Below are positions 20,442 to 29,390 of a stretch of DNA of 64,000 bases, piece by piece. A model generated the notes under the pieces. The model did not search any database. It saw nothing but the letters and a program-made list of their open reading frames with translations, and was not told the origin of the DNA. Location: contig NZ_CP017243.1 in the NCBI RefSeq assembly GCF_001908375.1, positions 62,001-126,000 of the forward strand, read 5' to 3'. Every line of letters begins with the position of its first letter. Within the stretch, counting starts at the first letter, position 1. Both the position numbers and the translations under genes were made by a program. Source of the stretch: Rhizobium etli 8C-3. Lineage in GTDB: Bacteria; Pseudomonadota; Alphaproteobacteria; Rhizobiales; Rhizobiaceae.

Positions 20442-21753
20442 CGCATTGCTTCGCATGGAGCGGACGCTCGAACAGACGGACGTGCGGCGGCAGAGCGGCC
20501 GCGTGACGAGTGTTTCGGGCCTGCTGGTGCGGGCGCTCATCCCCTCGGTTCGGATCGGCGAGCTCTGCGAACTGCATGAGCCGGGCAGGGGCCGCATCGG
20601 CCTCGCCGATGTCGTCGGTATCGACGGCGAGACGGCACTTCTCTCGCTTCACGGCGAAACCCGCGGCATCTCCCAGCGCACGGAAATCGTCCCGACCGGC
20701 CGGGAGCCGGCGATCTCTGTCGGCAACTTCCTGCTCGGCGCGGTCGTCGATGCGCACGGCAACGTCCTGCGTCCCTCCGCCAATCCGGCCGGCGATGACG
20801 CGCGTTTCCTGCAGCCGCTCTACGGCCAGCCGGTCAACCCCTTGTCGCGCCGTCCCATCCGCCAGCCGTTCACCTCGGGGATTGCCGCCCTGGACGGATT
20901 GCTGACCTGCGGGCAGGGCCAGCGCATCGGTATTTTCGGCGCGCCCGGCGCCGGCAAGTCGACGTTGGTGTCCCAGATCGTCGCCAACAACAAGGCCGAT
21001 GTGATCGTCTGCGCGCTGGTGGGGGAACGCGGACGCGAGGTCGGCGAATTCGTTGCCGACAACATGCCGGAAGGCGTTGCCTCGAATGTGGCGCTGGTTC
21101 TGGCGACATCGGATCGCCCGGCGCTGGAGCGGTTCAAGGCGGTGATGACGGCAACGGCGATCGCCGAATATTTTCGCGAGCAGGGAAAACATGTGCTGCT
21201 CGTCATCGACAGCGTCACCCGCATGGCCCGCGCCTTGCGCGAAGTCGGGCTTGCTGCCGGCGAACCGCCGGTGCGGCGCGGCTTTCCGCCTTCCGTATTC
21301 GCCGTCTTGCCGCAGATCTTCGAGCGCGCCGGCAACAGCGCAAACGGCACGATGACGGCTTTCTATACGGTCCTCGTCGAAGGCGAAGAGCAGGACGATC
21401 CGATCGCCGAAGAAACCAGGTCGCTGCTGGACGGCCATATCGTGCTCTCTGACAAGATTGCCAGGGCGGGCAATTTTCCGGCGATCGATGTGCTGGCCAG
21501 CCGAAGCCGGACGATGAGCGCGGTGGTGAGCGAGAGCCATCGCCAGGCAGCCGACAGGCTGCGCGCCCTGCTGGCCCTCTATGACGAGGTGGAACTGCTG
21601 ATCCGCGTCGGCGAATATCGCCAGGGGCGCGATGCCGCCGTCGACGAGGCCGTCGCCAAACACGGGCTCATCCAGCGCTTCCTGTTTGACGGCCAGGGCA
21701 AGCCGCAGCCGTTCGGCGCGATCGTCGAAGCGCTCGAGGAGCTTGTCCGATGA
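20434..21753 (+). CDS. rhcN: T3SS export ATPase RhcN (SctN)
   Basis: This predicted 439-residue hexameric ATPase unfolds and delivers substrates at the cytoplasmic gate. The Walker A motif GAPGAGKSTL lies near residue 170 and the Walker B LLVIDSVTRMARA near 255. Between them is ALVGERGREVGEF, typical of flagellar/T3SS ATPases, and the F1-beta-like fold continues to the C-terminus. Length is normal. It overlaps nolV upstream and rhcQ downstream by a few bases. The SctO stalk gene that follows rhcN in other rhizobia is not here but lies at 30.4 kb. Confidence 0.97.
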   Translation: MADALLRMERTLEQTDVRRQSGRVTSVSGLLVRALIPSVRIGELCELHEPGRGRIGLADVVGIDGETALLSLHGETRGISQRTEIVPTGREPAISVGNFLLGAVVDAHGNVLRPSANPAGDDARFLQPLYGQPVNPLSRRPIRQPFTSGIAALDGLLTCGQGQRIGIFGAPGAGKSTLVSQIVANNKADVIVCALVGERGREVGEFVADNMPEGVASNVALVLATSDRPALERFKAVMTATAIAEYFREQGKHVLLVIDSVTRMARALREVGLAAGEPPVRRGFPPSVFAVLPQIFERAGNSANGTMTAFYTVLVEGEEQDDPIAEETRSLLDGHIVLSDKIARAGNFPAIDVLASRSRTMSAVVSESHRQAADRLRALLALYDEVELLIRVGEYRQGRDAAVDEAVAKHGLIQRFLFDGQGKPQPFGAIVEALEELVR

Positions 21754-22769
21754 ATATCGCCGCGCCCGCATGGCCCGACTCATCGATGGCCGGGAGCTTC
21801 TTTTCCCGTTCCGGCACGACGATGCGCGCCGCCTGGCAAATTCCGGTCCGGGAGCAGACGCTTTCCGTTCGCCCGCTGTCCCCCGATATCGCGGCCACGC
21901 GGATCGCCGATCCTGTCGGCATTCTCTGCCGCGTCGGCGAGCAGGATCAGATGCTGATTGCTTCGGCCGGAGCATTGCGGCTGCTGGCCGAAAGGCTGGA
22001 ACCGCTGCTGCTCTGGGAAAAACTGTCACCGCATGAAAAGGCGGCGGTGGTGGAACATCAGTTCGCCGAGGCCTTCGAGGCAATCGAGAACAAGATCGGC
22101 ATCGGCCTTTCGCTGCTGGAGATCGGCGCGCAGCCGGAGCCGGATTTTAGCGGCAATTTCGGCTTCGAAATCGGCTGGAGCGGCATGAGCCTGCCCTTGA
22201 GCGGCCGTTTCGATGAAACCTTCCTTGCCGGCCTCGTCGGCTGGGCAAGCCGCCTACCGCGCCGCACGCTCAATGCCCTGACGACGGCGGTCAACATCCG
22301 GCGCGGTTATGCCGTGCTGTCGGTCGGTCAGATCAAATCCCTGCGATTGGGGGACGGCATCGTCATCGATGGGGGGGCACCGGAGACCGTGGTCGCGATC
22401 ACGGGTGAACGTTACCTTGCAACCTGCATGCGCTCGGACAAAGGCGCGGTCCTCACCGAGCCGCTCCTGTCGACGCCAACCGGACCAATGAGGCATTTCA
22501 TGACGAATGACACCGTCGATCAGCAATTGCAGGGCGAGCCGCGTCCGTCGCCTGTCGACAGCATCCCGATCAAGCTGGTCTTCGATGCCGGACGGCTGGA
22601 GTTGCCGCTGCGCACACTCGAGACGATCGGCGAGGGCTATGTGTTCAACCTCGACAGGCCATTGTCGGACGCCGTCGATATCATCGCCCAGGGCCGCATT
22701 ATCGGACGGGGCGAAATCATTTCCGTGGATGGGTTGAGCGCCGTTCGCGTCACGGCGCTGCACGACTGA
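21750..22769 (+). CDS. rhcQ: T3SS C-ring protein RhcQ (SctQ)
   Basis: This predicted 339-residue cytoplasmic protein builds the sorting platform pods. The C-terminal SPOA domain (about 265-335) is visible in LVFDAGRLELPLRTLETIGE, LDRPLSDAVDIIAQGRIIGR and GEIISVDGLSAVRVT. A degenerate first SPOA-like segment appears around LRLGDGIVIDGGAPETVVAI. The start ATG overlaps the rhcN stop and the stop overlaps the rhcR start, so all are translationally coupled. Length agrees with rhizobial homologues. Confidence 0.93.
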   Translation: MNIAAPAWPDSSMAGSFFSRSGTTMRAAWQIPVREQTLSVRPLSPDIAATRIADPVGILCRVGEQDQMLIASAGALRLLAERLEPLLLWEKLSPHEKAAVVEHQFAEAFEAIENKIGIGLSLLEIGAQPEPDFSGNFGFEIGWSGMSLPLSGRFDETFLAGLVGWASRLPRRTLNALTTAVNIRRGYAVLSVGQIKSLRLGDGIVIDGGAPETVVAITGERYLATCMRSDKGAVLTEPLLSTPTGPMRHFMTNDTVDQQLQGEPRPSPVDSIPIKLVFDAGRLELPLRTLETIGEGYVFNLDRPLSDAVDIIAQGRIIGRGEIISVDGLSAVRVTALHD

Positions 22770-23422
22770 TGGAACAGAGCTTTCCTCTTGCCCAGAGCCT
22801 CGCGGCAATGGCGGCGATCTCGATGCTGCCGGTCATTGCCGTGATCGCAACCTCCTTCACCAAGATTTCAGTCGTCCTGCTGATCGTGCGCAATGCGATC
22901 GGCATCCAGCAGACGCCGCCGAATCTCCTGGTCTTTGCGATTGCCATCGTGCTCTCGGCCTTCGTGATGAACCCGGTGCTGCAAAACAGCTGGCAATTGC
23001 TGCTCGCCCATAGCGGCGATTTCGGCACGGTCAGTGGCATGGCGGACGGCATGATCAAAGTGGCAGCGCCGCTGAAGGATTTCATGCTGAAATTTTCCGA
23101 CGCCGAGGTGCGCGACTTTTTCGTGCAGGCGTCGCAGAAGATCTGGGCAAACGCGCCGGCAACCCCCATTGCCTCCGACGATATCACCGTGCTGACGCCA
23201 AGCTTCCTCGTTTCGGAACTGACGCGGGCCTTTGAAATCGGATTTCTGATTTATCTGCCCTTCCTGATGATCGACTTCGCCGTCTCCGCCATTCTGGTGG
23301 CGCTCGGCATGCAGATGATGTCCCCGACCGTGGTGTCGACACCGCTGAAGCTGCTGCTGTTCGTCTCGATCGACGGCTGGCGGCGATTGCTGGAAGGTCT
23401 GGTGCTGTCCTATGCGCAGTGA
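22769..23422 (+). CDS. rhcR: T3SS export-gate protein RhcR (SctR)
   Basis: This predicted 217-residue inner-membrane protein of the FliP/SctR family forms the core of the export gate with RhcS and RhcT. Hydrophobic segments occur at the N-terminus (MAAISMLPVIAVIATSF), after residue 45 (LVFAIAIVLSAFVMNPVL) and twice near the C-terminus (IGFLIYLPFLMIDFAVSAIL; LKLLLFVSIDGW). The SFTKISVVLLIVRNAIG motif is conserved. It overlaps rhcQ by one base. Confidence 0.97.
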   Translation: MEQSFPLAQSLAAMAAISMLPVIAVIATSFTKISVVLLIVRNAIGIQQTPPNLLVFAIAIVLSAFVMNPVLQNSWQLLLAHSGDFGTVSGMADGMIKVAAPLKDFMLKFSDAEVRDFFVQASQKIWANAPATPIASDDITVLTPSFLVSELTRAFEIGFLIYLPFLMIDFAVSAILVALGMQMMSPTVVSTPLKLLLFVSIDGWRRLLEGLVLSYAQ

Positions 23423-23487
23423 GCATCGCGCCTTGACGAAAGCCCCGGTTCGAGCGCCTGCCGCGCCCACGCGAAAGGCCTGCCACC

Positions 23488-23757
23488 ATGGGTGAAGACC
23501 AGGTCGCAGCTGAAATCGGCATGTCCGTCATGGCGACCTTCGCCTTGGCCGGCCCCATTCTGGGCCTGGCCGCGCTTCTCGGGCTGATCATCGCCATTTT
23601 CCAGGCTGCAACGCAAATCCAGGAACAGACCATCGCGCAGATCGTCAAGATTTTCGTGATCTCCATCACCCTGCTGCTGTTCGGCCGGGTGCTGGCAACG
23701 CCGCTGATCGAACATTCCGTTCATATCCTGAACGACTTCCCGACCATGGTTCAGTGA
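23488..23757 (+). CDS. rhcS: T3SS export-gate protein RhcS (SctS)
   Basis: This is a predicted 89-residue protein of the FliQ/SctS family with the usual two membrane helices (FALAGPILGLAALLGLIIAI and IFVISITLLLFGRVLATP) and the intervening FQAATQIQEQTI loop typical of the family. Length is exactly as expected. It sits 65 bp after rhcR and 10 bp before rhcT. Confidence 0.96.
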   Translation: MGEDQVAAEIGMSVMATFALAGPILGLAALLGLIIAIFQAATQIQEQTIAQIVKIFVISITLLLFGRVLATPLIEHSVHILNDFPTMVQ

Positions 23758-23767
23758 GGCGGGGCGG

Positions 23768-24577
23768 ATGGGGCCGGATCATCTTCCGCTCGTCGGCATC
23801 GAGGTCGCGGCACCGGCCGCAGCCATGCTCGGCGCCGCCCGCGCGCTCGGGATCCTGCTGATCTTCCCGATCTTCTCGCTGTTCAGCATCGTCGGCATTC
23901 TGCGTTTCGGCCTGGCAATCGGCCTTTCGGCGCCCTCCGTCGCCTTCGCCTATTCGGTGCTGGCTATCGGAGATACGTCCTGGTTCGATCTGGCCGCCCT
24001 TTCGATGAAGGAACTTTGCTTCGGGGCGCTCATCGGCATGGGGCTCGGCATTCCCTTCTGGGCGGCCCAGGCGGCGGGTGATATGACCGATGTCTATCGC
24101 GGGGCCAATGCCGCCAATCTCTTCGACCAGATCAACGCGCTGGAAACCGCGCCGCTCGGCTCGCTGATGATGTCGATCGCCCTGGTGATTTTCGTCAGCG
24201 CCGGCGGCATCATCGATCTGGTCGCGATTTTCTACAAGTCGTTCGAGTTCTGGCCGCTCTTCAAGCTCATGCCCGCCATGCCCGACGATCCGCTCGACAT
24301 GATCCTCGGTGTATTCGGCCGGCTGTTCAAAGCGGCCGGATTGCTTGCCGCCCCGTTCATGATCGTCACCTGCGCGCTCGAATTGTCGCTGGCCTTCGTT
24401 GGCCGCTCGTCGAAACAATTCCCGCTGAACGATAGCCTGCCGGCCATCAAGAACTTCGCGGTCGTGGTCATTCTCGTCATCTACACGGCCTTTATCTCCA
24501 GCTATTTCCACGATCTCTGGATCGACGGATTCAACGAGGTGAAAGCCATGCTGGAGGTGACCCATGGCCAAAAATGA
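23768..24577 (+). CDS. rhcT: T3SS export-gate protein RhcT (SctT)
   Basis: This predicted 269-residue polytopic protein of the FliR/SctT family completes the export-gate cone. About six hydrophobic segments are visible, and the conserved KELCFGALIGMGLGIPFWAA and RGANAANLFDQINALETAPL motifs are present. It overlaps rhcU by 14 bp. Length is normal and no defect is seen. Confidence 0.96.
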   Translation: MGPDHLPLVGIEVAAPAAAMLGAARALGILLIFPIFSLFSIVGILRFGLAIGLSAPSVAFAYSVLAIGDTSWFDLAALSMKELCFGALIGMGLGIPFWAAQAAGDMTDVYRGANAANLFDQINALETAPLGSLMMSIALVIFVSAGGIIDLVAIFYKSFEFWPLFKLMPAMPDDPLDMILGVFGRLFKAAGLLAAPFMIVTCALELSLAFVGRSSKQFPLNDSLPAIKNFAVVVILVIYTAFISSYFHDLWIDGFNEVKAMLEVTHGQK

Positions 24578-25361
24578 CGATACCGAGGAAAAAACCCTGC
24601 CGCCGAGCCGGGTGAAGCTCGATCGGCTCCGCCGCGAGGGCCAGGTTCCCCGCTCGAAGGAAATCCCGGTTGCGATCTCCGTCCTTGCCATCGCCGTCTA
24701 CGTCACCTGGGGCTTGCCTGATATCCTCGAGGATTTCACCCGCAGTTTCGATGCCGGCCTTCAGTCCGCCGCGCGAGCCGACGTCTCCGACGCCGTCACT
24801 GTCGGCTTGAGCGAAACCGGCGTGGCGCTGCTCGATCTCATCTGGCTGCCGCTTGCCATGGGTCTTGCCGCGACCATCCTGGTGTCGATCCTCGACGGGC
24901 AGGGGTTTCCCGTATCGTTCAAACATATGAGCTTCGATTTCACCCGGCTCAATCCGTTCGAGGGCATCAAGAGGCTTTTTTCGCTCGCGAGCATCGCCGA
25001 GTTCGTCAAGGGGCTCGTCAAGTTTGTCCTGCTCGCAACCGCCGGCGGCGGTGCGATCCTCTATTTCCTCAACAGCATCTTCTGGTCGCCTCTTTGCGGA
25101 GAAGCATGCACGCTCTCCACGACAGCCCATCTCCTCGGCTCGATCCTCGTCATTGCCGCCGGCATCATGGTGGCGGCGGCGTTTTTCGATATCCGCATTT
25201 CGCGCGCGTTGTTCAGGCACGAACACCGCATGACCAAGACCGAGGCGCGGCGCGAATACAAGGATACCCAGGGCGACCCGAAGCTGAAATCGGCGCGCCG
25301 GCAAATCGGCGCGGAAATGCGCAGCAGCCCGCCGCGCAGGCAAGGATCAGGCCGGCAATGA
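24564..25361 (+). CDS. rhcU: T3SS switch protein RhcU (SctU), lacking the autoprotease domain
   Basis: Members of the FlhB/SctU family have four membrane helices and a cytoplasmic domain that cleaves itself at NPTH, setting substrate specificity. The N-terminal part is intact: KTLPPSRVKLDRLRREGQVP, the four hydrophobic segments and the cytoplasmic linker ending GDPKLKSARRQIGAEMR. The frame then ends in SSPPRRQGSGRQ at 265 residues, about 85-100 short of the usual 345-360. No NPTH is encoded in any frame before the convergent pectate lyase gene 60 bp away. The 3' end of the gene has therefore been lost. The protein may still insert in the membrane but cannot undergo the normal switch. The start overlaps rhcT. 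Confidence 0.9.
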   Translation: MAKNDDTEEKTLPPSRVKLDRLRREGQVPRSKEIPVAISVLAIAVYVTWGLPDILEDFTRSFDAGLQSAARADVSDAVTVGLSETGVALLDLIWLPLAMGLAATILVSILDGQGFPVSFKHMSFDFTRLNPFEGIKRLFSLASIAEFVKGLVKFVLLATAGGGAILYFLNSIFWSPLCGEACTLSTTAHLLGSILVIAAGIMVAAAFFDIRISRALFRHEHRMTKTEARREYKDTQGDPKLKSARRQIGAEMRSSPPRRQGSGRQ

Positions 25362-25412
25362 AAAGCGGGAGCCTAAGCCGCCCGCTTGATCTTCGCTTTG
25401 CGGTTCCGGTGG

Positions 25413-25433
25413 TCGGGCGTCTCAGACGCCCGA
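25413..25433. terminator. Hairpin between rhcU and hrpW-like gene
   Basis: TCGGGCGTC at 25413-25421 is exactly inverted at 25425-25433 with a three-base loop TCA. The loop is the stop codon (TGA on the minus strand) of the pectate lyase gene. It may serve both convergent operons. There is no clear T run on either side. Confidence 0.5.
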
Positions 25434-26345
25434 TTGGTTGTCACCTACACGCGTCCAGTTCTTCACATCGTCCAGCGTGATATCGGAGAGGAACGTCACG
25501 CTGGCAAGTGAGCTGTCGGTGCGGAAGACGTTGCTGCCGTGGGAGAACGCCCCGCCATCGATGGTGACGTCGGCGTCGATCTGCTTGCCGCCGTTGGTGC
25601 GCACGAGCGTGGTAAAGCCGTCAGCGACGAAATCCTTCAGATAGAACCTCGTGTCGGCATTGATCTGGAAGATCTTGTCGGTCGCGCCCTTGGCGGAGCC
25701 ACCGATAATAGTGATGTCGCCGGCGCTTTTTACCGTCAGCGCATCCTCGCCGACATTCTGCCAATTGACGTTTTCGAGCGTCGCGCCGTCATAGACGTGG
25801 ATTCCGTCGGCGCCATTCTCGCCGAGATCGACATTCTTGAGCGTCGCGCCGTTCTTGAGAATGAACAGCGGCGATTGGGTTTCGGACTGGCCGCCATCGC
25901 CGAGCTTGGACGAGGCCGTATAGGTCGCGCCCTTGCCGTCGAACACGCCGCCATCCACGACGATCGGCTCGTTGACGACGATGACGCTGCCCTCTTTCGA
26001 GAGGTCGGGTTTTTCCGTCGTGGTCTGCAAAGTCGTGGCCTGTTTCTCGTCGGATGGATCCACCTTCTTGGAGTCGGATTGCCAGTTGATGTGCTTGCGC
26101 AGCAGATCCTTGGGGTCGGAATCCATGCCGTTTTCCGACGTTTCCCGCGAATTCGGCACATAGGAGGTCAGTGTCGGCGGGTTGCCGGAGAAATCTTCGA
26201 AGGGCGAGACCTTGCGGGTTCGGATGGTGGTGAAATCCGTGTCGGCCCTATTGCTGCCGCCAAGGCAATCGGACTCAAGGTCGAAACGGGAGGTTCTGTC
26301 GAAGTCTATGGGCCTTTGTCCATCTACGCCACACATTGCATTCAT
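25422..26345 (-). CDS. hrpW: HrpW-like secreted pectate lyase (PL3 domain)
   Basis: This predicted 307-residue protein has a polar N-terminal region of about 110 residues without Sec signal, followed by a class III pectate lyase beta-helix. PL3 features are EPIVVDGGVFDGKGATYTA, FILKNGATLKNVDLGENGAD, DGIHVYDGATLENVNWQNVG and GEDALTVK. This layout matches HrpW harpin/pectate-lyase proteins secreted by plant-associated T3SSs. It likely acts on plant cell-wall pectin or assists translocation. It follows rhcV by 34 bp on the same strand, within an operon with SctD. GGGGATGA before the ATG is a weak ribosome-binding site. Confidence 0.85.
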   Translation of the reverse strand: MNAMCGVDGQRPIDFDRTSRFDLESDCLGGSNRADTDFTTIRTRKVSPFEDFSGNPPTLTSYVPNSRETSENGMDSDPKDLLRKHINWQSDSKKVDPSDEKQATTLQTTTEKPDLSKEGSVIVVNEPIVVDGGVFDGKGATYTASSKLGDGGQSETQSPLFILKNGATLKNVDLGENGADGIHVYDGATLENVNWQNVGEDALTVKSAGDITIIGGSAKGATDKIFQINADTRFYLKDFVADGFTTLVRTNGGKQIDADVTIDGGAFSHGSNVFRTDSSLASVTFLSDITLDDVKNWTRVGDNQSGV

Positions 26346-26378
26346 CCCCAGTTGGTCTCGTCTACTTCACTTGCTCTA

Positions 26379-28310
26379 TCAGCCCGGCCTTTGTTTGGAG
26401 CCGGCAGCGTTCCGGATTTGCCCGATCTCTCCGATGGTTTCGATCGTTATATCCCTGTCGATCTCCTCCGCCGCCAGCACCGGAATGCGGCAGTTGTGGT
26501 GGATCATCAGCGTCTGGGTGAGCAGGCGCCACTCGCCCGGCACGATGATGATGGGATCGTATCCCCGCTCGTTGGCGTCCTCGAGAGCCTGCCTGGCTTT
26601 CTCGGCCAGCAGGCGCAGCCTTTCGGCTATCTCGATCTTCTCGGTCGCTCCAGCGGCGTCATAGGAGCGGATGAAGTGGTCCCATTCGGCGGGAAGCACC
26701 AGCGCCGGCAGCAATCCGCGCCGGTCGAGAAGCCCGAAGGCGATCTGCTTGACCAGCGCGGCGCGCGCCATTTCGGCCAGGGCATCCGGCGCGTGATCGG
26801 TGCCGGCGTGCAGCATCACTTCCAGCAGTCCGCGCGGCTGGGAAAGCGTCACGCCGGAATCCAGCAGGCGTCTGACGACCGCGACCGTCAGCATCAGCGG
26901 CACCTGGGTGGCGACGTCGATCGCCAGTTTGCCGAGACGCGGTTCGAGGCTGCCCAGCCATTGTGCCGCGTCGTCGACGCTGAACAGGGCGCCGATATGG
27001 CGGCGGACGATGCGCACGATGCCGTCGGCAATCTGTTCGGCCGTCCGTTCGGGACCGCAGCTGACGAGACCGGCGGGCACGTTTTCGACCTGAAGGTGGA
27101 TCAGATCCTCGGCCATGCGGGGATCGGCGTTGAACGTCGGCACCGTCACGGAGACGCCGACGGCGCGCGCCGCCATGCGGATCCGCCCGTCCAGCATTTC
27201 GCCGAGTCGCATCGCCTCAAGCCGCGCCAGCGTTTCCACCGCGACGGTGGCGATGACGGGATCGCCATATTTCGTCCTGTCGAGCGGATAGGAATTGGCG
27301 CTTTCCACGGCATTCGCCGATGCGGCCGCGGCTGGGCCGGCGCGCCGGCGATGCACCATGAAGGCAAGGCCCGCCAGACACAGGCCGATCGCGCCGAGCA
27401 CGCCTGTGGGAAATCCCGGCACGAAGCCCGCGCAGATCGTCAGCGCCGCCGCAATCGCCAATGCACGGGGCTCCCGGAAGAGTTCGCGGCCGATATCGCT
27501 GCCGAGACTGCCGTTGCCGTCATCGGACACGCGGGTCACGACGATACCGGCCGAGACTGCCATCAGAATGGACGGAATCTGCGACACCAGACCGTCGCCG
27601 ATCGACAGCAGCGTATAGAGATGGGCGGCCTCGGCGAAGCTCAGGCCCTTCTGGAAGATACCGATCGCCAGGCCGCCGATGAGATTGACGGCGACGATCA
27701 CCAATCCTGCGACCGCATCGCCCTTGACGAAGCGCATGGCGCCGTCCATCGCGCCGAAGAACTGGCTCTCCTGTTCGAGACGCGACCGGCGCTTCTGCGC
27801 GGCTTCCGTGCTGATATGGCCGTTGCGCAGGTCGCTGTCGATGGCGAGCTGCTTGCCCGGCATGGCGTCGAGCGTGAAACGGGCGCCGACCTCGGCGATG
27901 CGCTCGGCGCCCTTCGTCACCACGATGAACTGCACCAGCGCCACGATCAGGAAAATGATCAGCCCGACGACGACATTTCCCGCAACGACGAAATCGCCGA
28001 AGGCCATGATGATCTCGCCGGCATCGGCGTCCGCCAGCACGAGCCGGGTCGAGGAAATCGTCAAGGCCAGGCGGAACAGCGTGCCGATCAGAATGACCGC
28101 GGGAAAGGTCGAGATTTCAAGCACGCTCTTCAGATAGGTCGTGGTGATCAGCACCACGAAAGCGAAGGAGAGATTGAAAGCGATCAGCACGTCCAGAACG
28201 ATTGTCGGAAGCGGCAGCACCAGCATCGTCACGACGGAGGCGAAAAAAACCGCAAGCAGCATATCGGTGCGCTGCGCAAGCATGGCGAAGGCGGATGACC
28301 TTACCTTCAT
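26379..28310 (-). CDS. rhcV: T3SS major export apparatus protein RhcV (SctV)
   Basis: This predicted 643-residue FlhA/SctV family protein is the nonameric gate of the export apparatus. The N-terminal half has eight or so membrane helices (residues 15-315) with the family segments FRLALTISSTRLVL and GARFTLDAMPGKQLAIDSDL. The FHIPEP linker with ISTEAAQKRRSRLEQESQFF is intact. The cytoplasmic half ends GQIRNAAGSKQRPG, slightly shorter than relatives (about 690). It lies 23 bp after the SctD gene and 33 bp before the pectate lyase gene, all leftward. Confidence 0.97.
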   Translation of the reverse strand: MKVRSSAFAMLAQRTDMLLAVFFASVVTMLVLPLPTIVLDVLIAFNLSFAFVVLITTTYLKSVLEISTFPAVILIGTLFRLALTISSTRLVLADADAGEIIMAFGDFVVAGNVVVGLIIFLIVALVQFIVVTKGAERIAEVGARFTLDAMPGKQLAIDSDLRNGHISTEAAQKRRSRLEQESQFFGAMDGAMRFVKGDAVAGLVIVAVNLIGGLAIGIFQKGLSFAEAAHLYTLLSIGDGLVSQIPSILMAVSAGIVVTRVSDDGNGSLGSDIGRELFREPRALAIAAALTICAGFVPGFPTGVLGAIGLCLAGLAFMVHRRRAGPAAAASANAVESANSYPLDRTKYGDPVIATVAVETLARLEAMRLGEMLDGRIRMAARAVGVSVTVPTFNADPRMAEDLIHLQVENVPAGLVSCGPERTAEQIADGIVRIVRRHIGALFSVDDAAQWLGSLEPRLGKLAIDVATQVPLMLTVAVVRRLLDSGVTLSQPRGLLEVMLHAGTDHAPDALAEMARAALVKQIAFGLLDRRGLLPALVLPAEWDHFIRSYDAAGATEKIEIAERLRLLAEKARQALEDANERGYDPIIIVPGEWRLLTQTLMIHHNCRIPVLAAEEIDRDITIETIGEIGQIRNAAGSKQRPG

Positions 28311-28333
28311 GATCCGGCTTCCGACGCCATCGC

Positions 28334-29302
28334 CTATTCTTGTTCGCTGCTGGAAATTTCGGCGAGCTTCGGCTCGGCATTGCCGGCAGAGGCGAAATTG
28401 ACCGTATCGTCCTCACTGTCACGGGAAACGATCATCTGGTCTTTGCCGATCTCCTTGATGCGCCAGCCGCTCGAAACGACATCGCCTTCCTCGTAGCGGC
28501 GGCCGTCGGAGCCGATGATGAACCTGACGGGCGTATAGCCGGCGGCGGCAACGAAGCCGTCGAGACCGGAAGAGAGGGCGGTGAGATCGACGATGGAAAC
28601 GGAACCGCGCCGGCTCATCGAGGCGATGATGCTGCGCAGCTTGGTCTTGTCGGGCAGGCCGAGAGGCCGCGATCCTTCGCCGATGCGAATTTCGTCGGCG
28701 GTGGCGACGATGCTCAGATCTTGGGGAAGCTGCGCCATACGAATGGCCTGGCGGATTTCGGCCGCGATCGCCGCCGCCGCCGGCGCCGGTTCGGGTGCGG
28801 CGGAAACCCTGACGAGCGGGGCTTCGTGAGCCGGCGCATCGCTGTTGTAAAGGCCGGCCAGCAAAAGCAACGCCGCCAGCCCGAGAAGGCCGGCAGCCGC
28901 AATCCGGCGCGGCGCGAACCGCACGCGCCCGGCGCCGAGACCTTCGAGCTCACAGATCGTGCCGTCGAAGGAGATGGTCTGTCTCTTCGTAAGGGTCATT
29001 GTCCGATCGCGCGGGATGGAACGACCGTCGATCACGACGTCATCCCGCAACGCGGTCAACGACACCGTGTCGGAGCCGCGGGAGCGCTGCAGACTGATGG
29101 CAAAGGCGGGTTCCGGTTTGGCGCCTAGGACGATCAGGTCACAATCGGCGCTGCCGCCGACCACCTGCCGCTCTGTCGTCAGCGGCAGATTGGAGCTGCG
29201 CCCGGCGCGCGTGATGCGCAAGACCGGTCCGCCGCTGCCTGACGCAGCGTTGCCGGCGTTACCTCTGAATGTCGGCGAAGAGGAATCTAGATCCATAACC
29301 AT
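28334..29302 (-). CDS. T3SS inner-membrane ring protein SctD-like
   Basis: This predicted 322-residue protein forms the outer part of the inner-membrane ring together with RhcJ. The N-terminal region (about 30-125) resembles a degenerate FHA domain (RQVVGGSADCDLIVLGAKPE). One membrane helix follows (RIAAAGLLGLAALLLLAG, about 130-150). The periplasmic part contains small ring-building domains (VSIVDLTALSSGLDGFVAAA; RYEEGDVVSSGWRIKEIG). This domain order is that of SctD. It is placed between the needle candidate and rhcV. A downstream in-frame ATG two codons later is an alternative start. Confidence 0.85.
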   Translation of the reverse strand: MVMDLDSSSPTFRGNAGNAASGSGGPVLRITRAGRSSNLPLTTERQVVGGSADCDLIVLGAKPEPAFAISLQRSRGSDTVSLTALRDDVVIDGRSIPRDRTMTLTKRQTISFDGTICELEGLGAGRVRFAPRRIAAAGLLGLAALLLLAGLYNSDAPAHEAPLVRVSAAPEPAPAAAAIAAEIRQAIRMAQLPQDLSIVATADEIRIGEGSRPLGLPDKTKLRSIIASMSRRGSVSIVDLTALSSGLDGFVAAAGYTPVRFIIGSDGRRYEEGDVVSSGWRIKEIGKDQMIVSRDSEDDTVNFASAGNAEPKLAEISSSEQE

Positions 29303-29355
29303 CTTGTTCCCGAACCGTCCGTCGAGCGGCTTTTATTGTCTTCGAAAGCGGGGAA

Positions 29356-29379
29356 GCGAGACGGGCGAACCCGTCTCGC
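29356..29379 (-). terminator. Hairpin between needle candidate and SctD gene
   Basis: GCGAGACGGG at 29356-29365 and its inverse CCCGTCTCGC at 29370-29379 enclose a four-base loop. Lying 11 bp after the needle stop and 54 bp before sctD, it may stop part of the transcripts, giving more needle mRNA than ring mRNA, or protect the 3' end. No long T run follows. Confidence 0.6.
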
Positions 29380-29390
29380 CATTGTTTCAA

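Noticed and set aside
20320..22083. A 587-codon leftward open frame opposite rhcN
   Set aside because: The rightward strand encodes an unmistakable export ATPase; the opposite translation has no protein-like features.
25539..28298. A 919-codon rightward open frame opposite rhcV and the pectate lyase gene
   Set aside because: It is a shadow of GC-rich coding on the minus strand. Its translation is dominated by Arg, His, Asp and Glu without any fold, while the minus strand encodes clear SctV and PL3 proteins.
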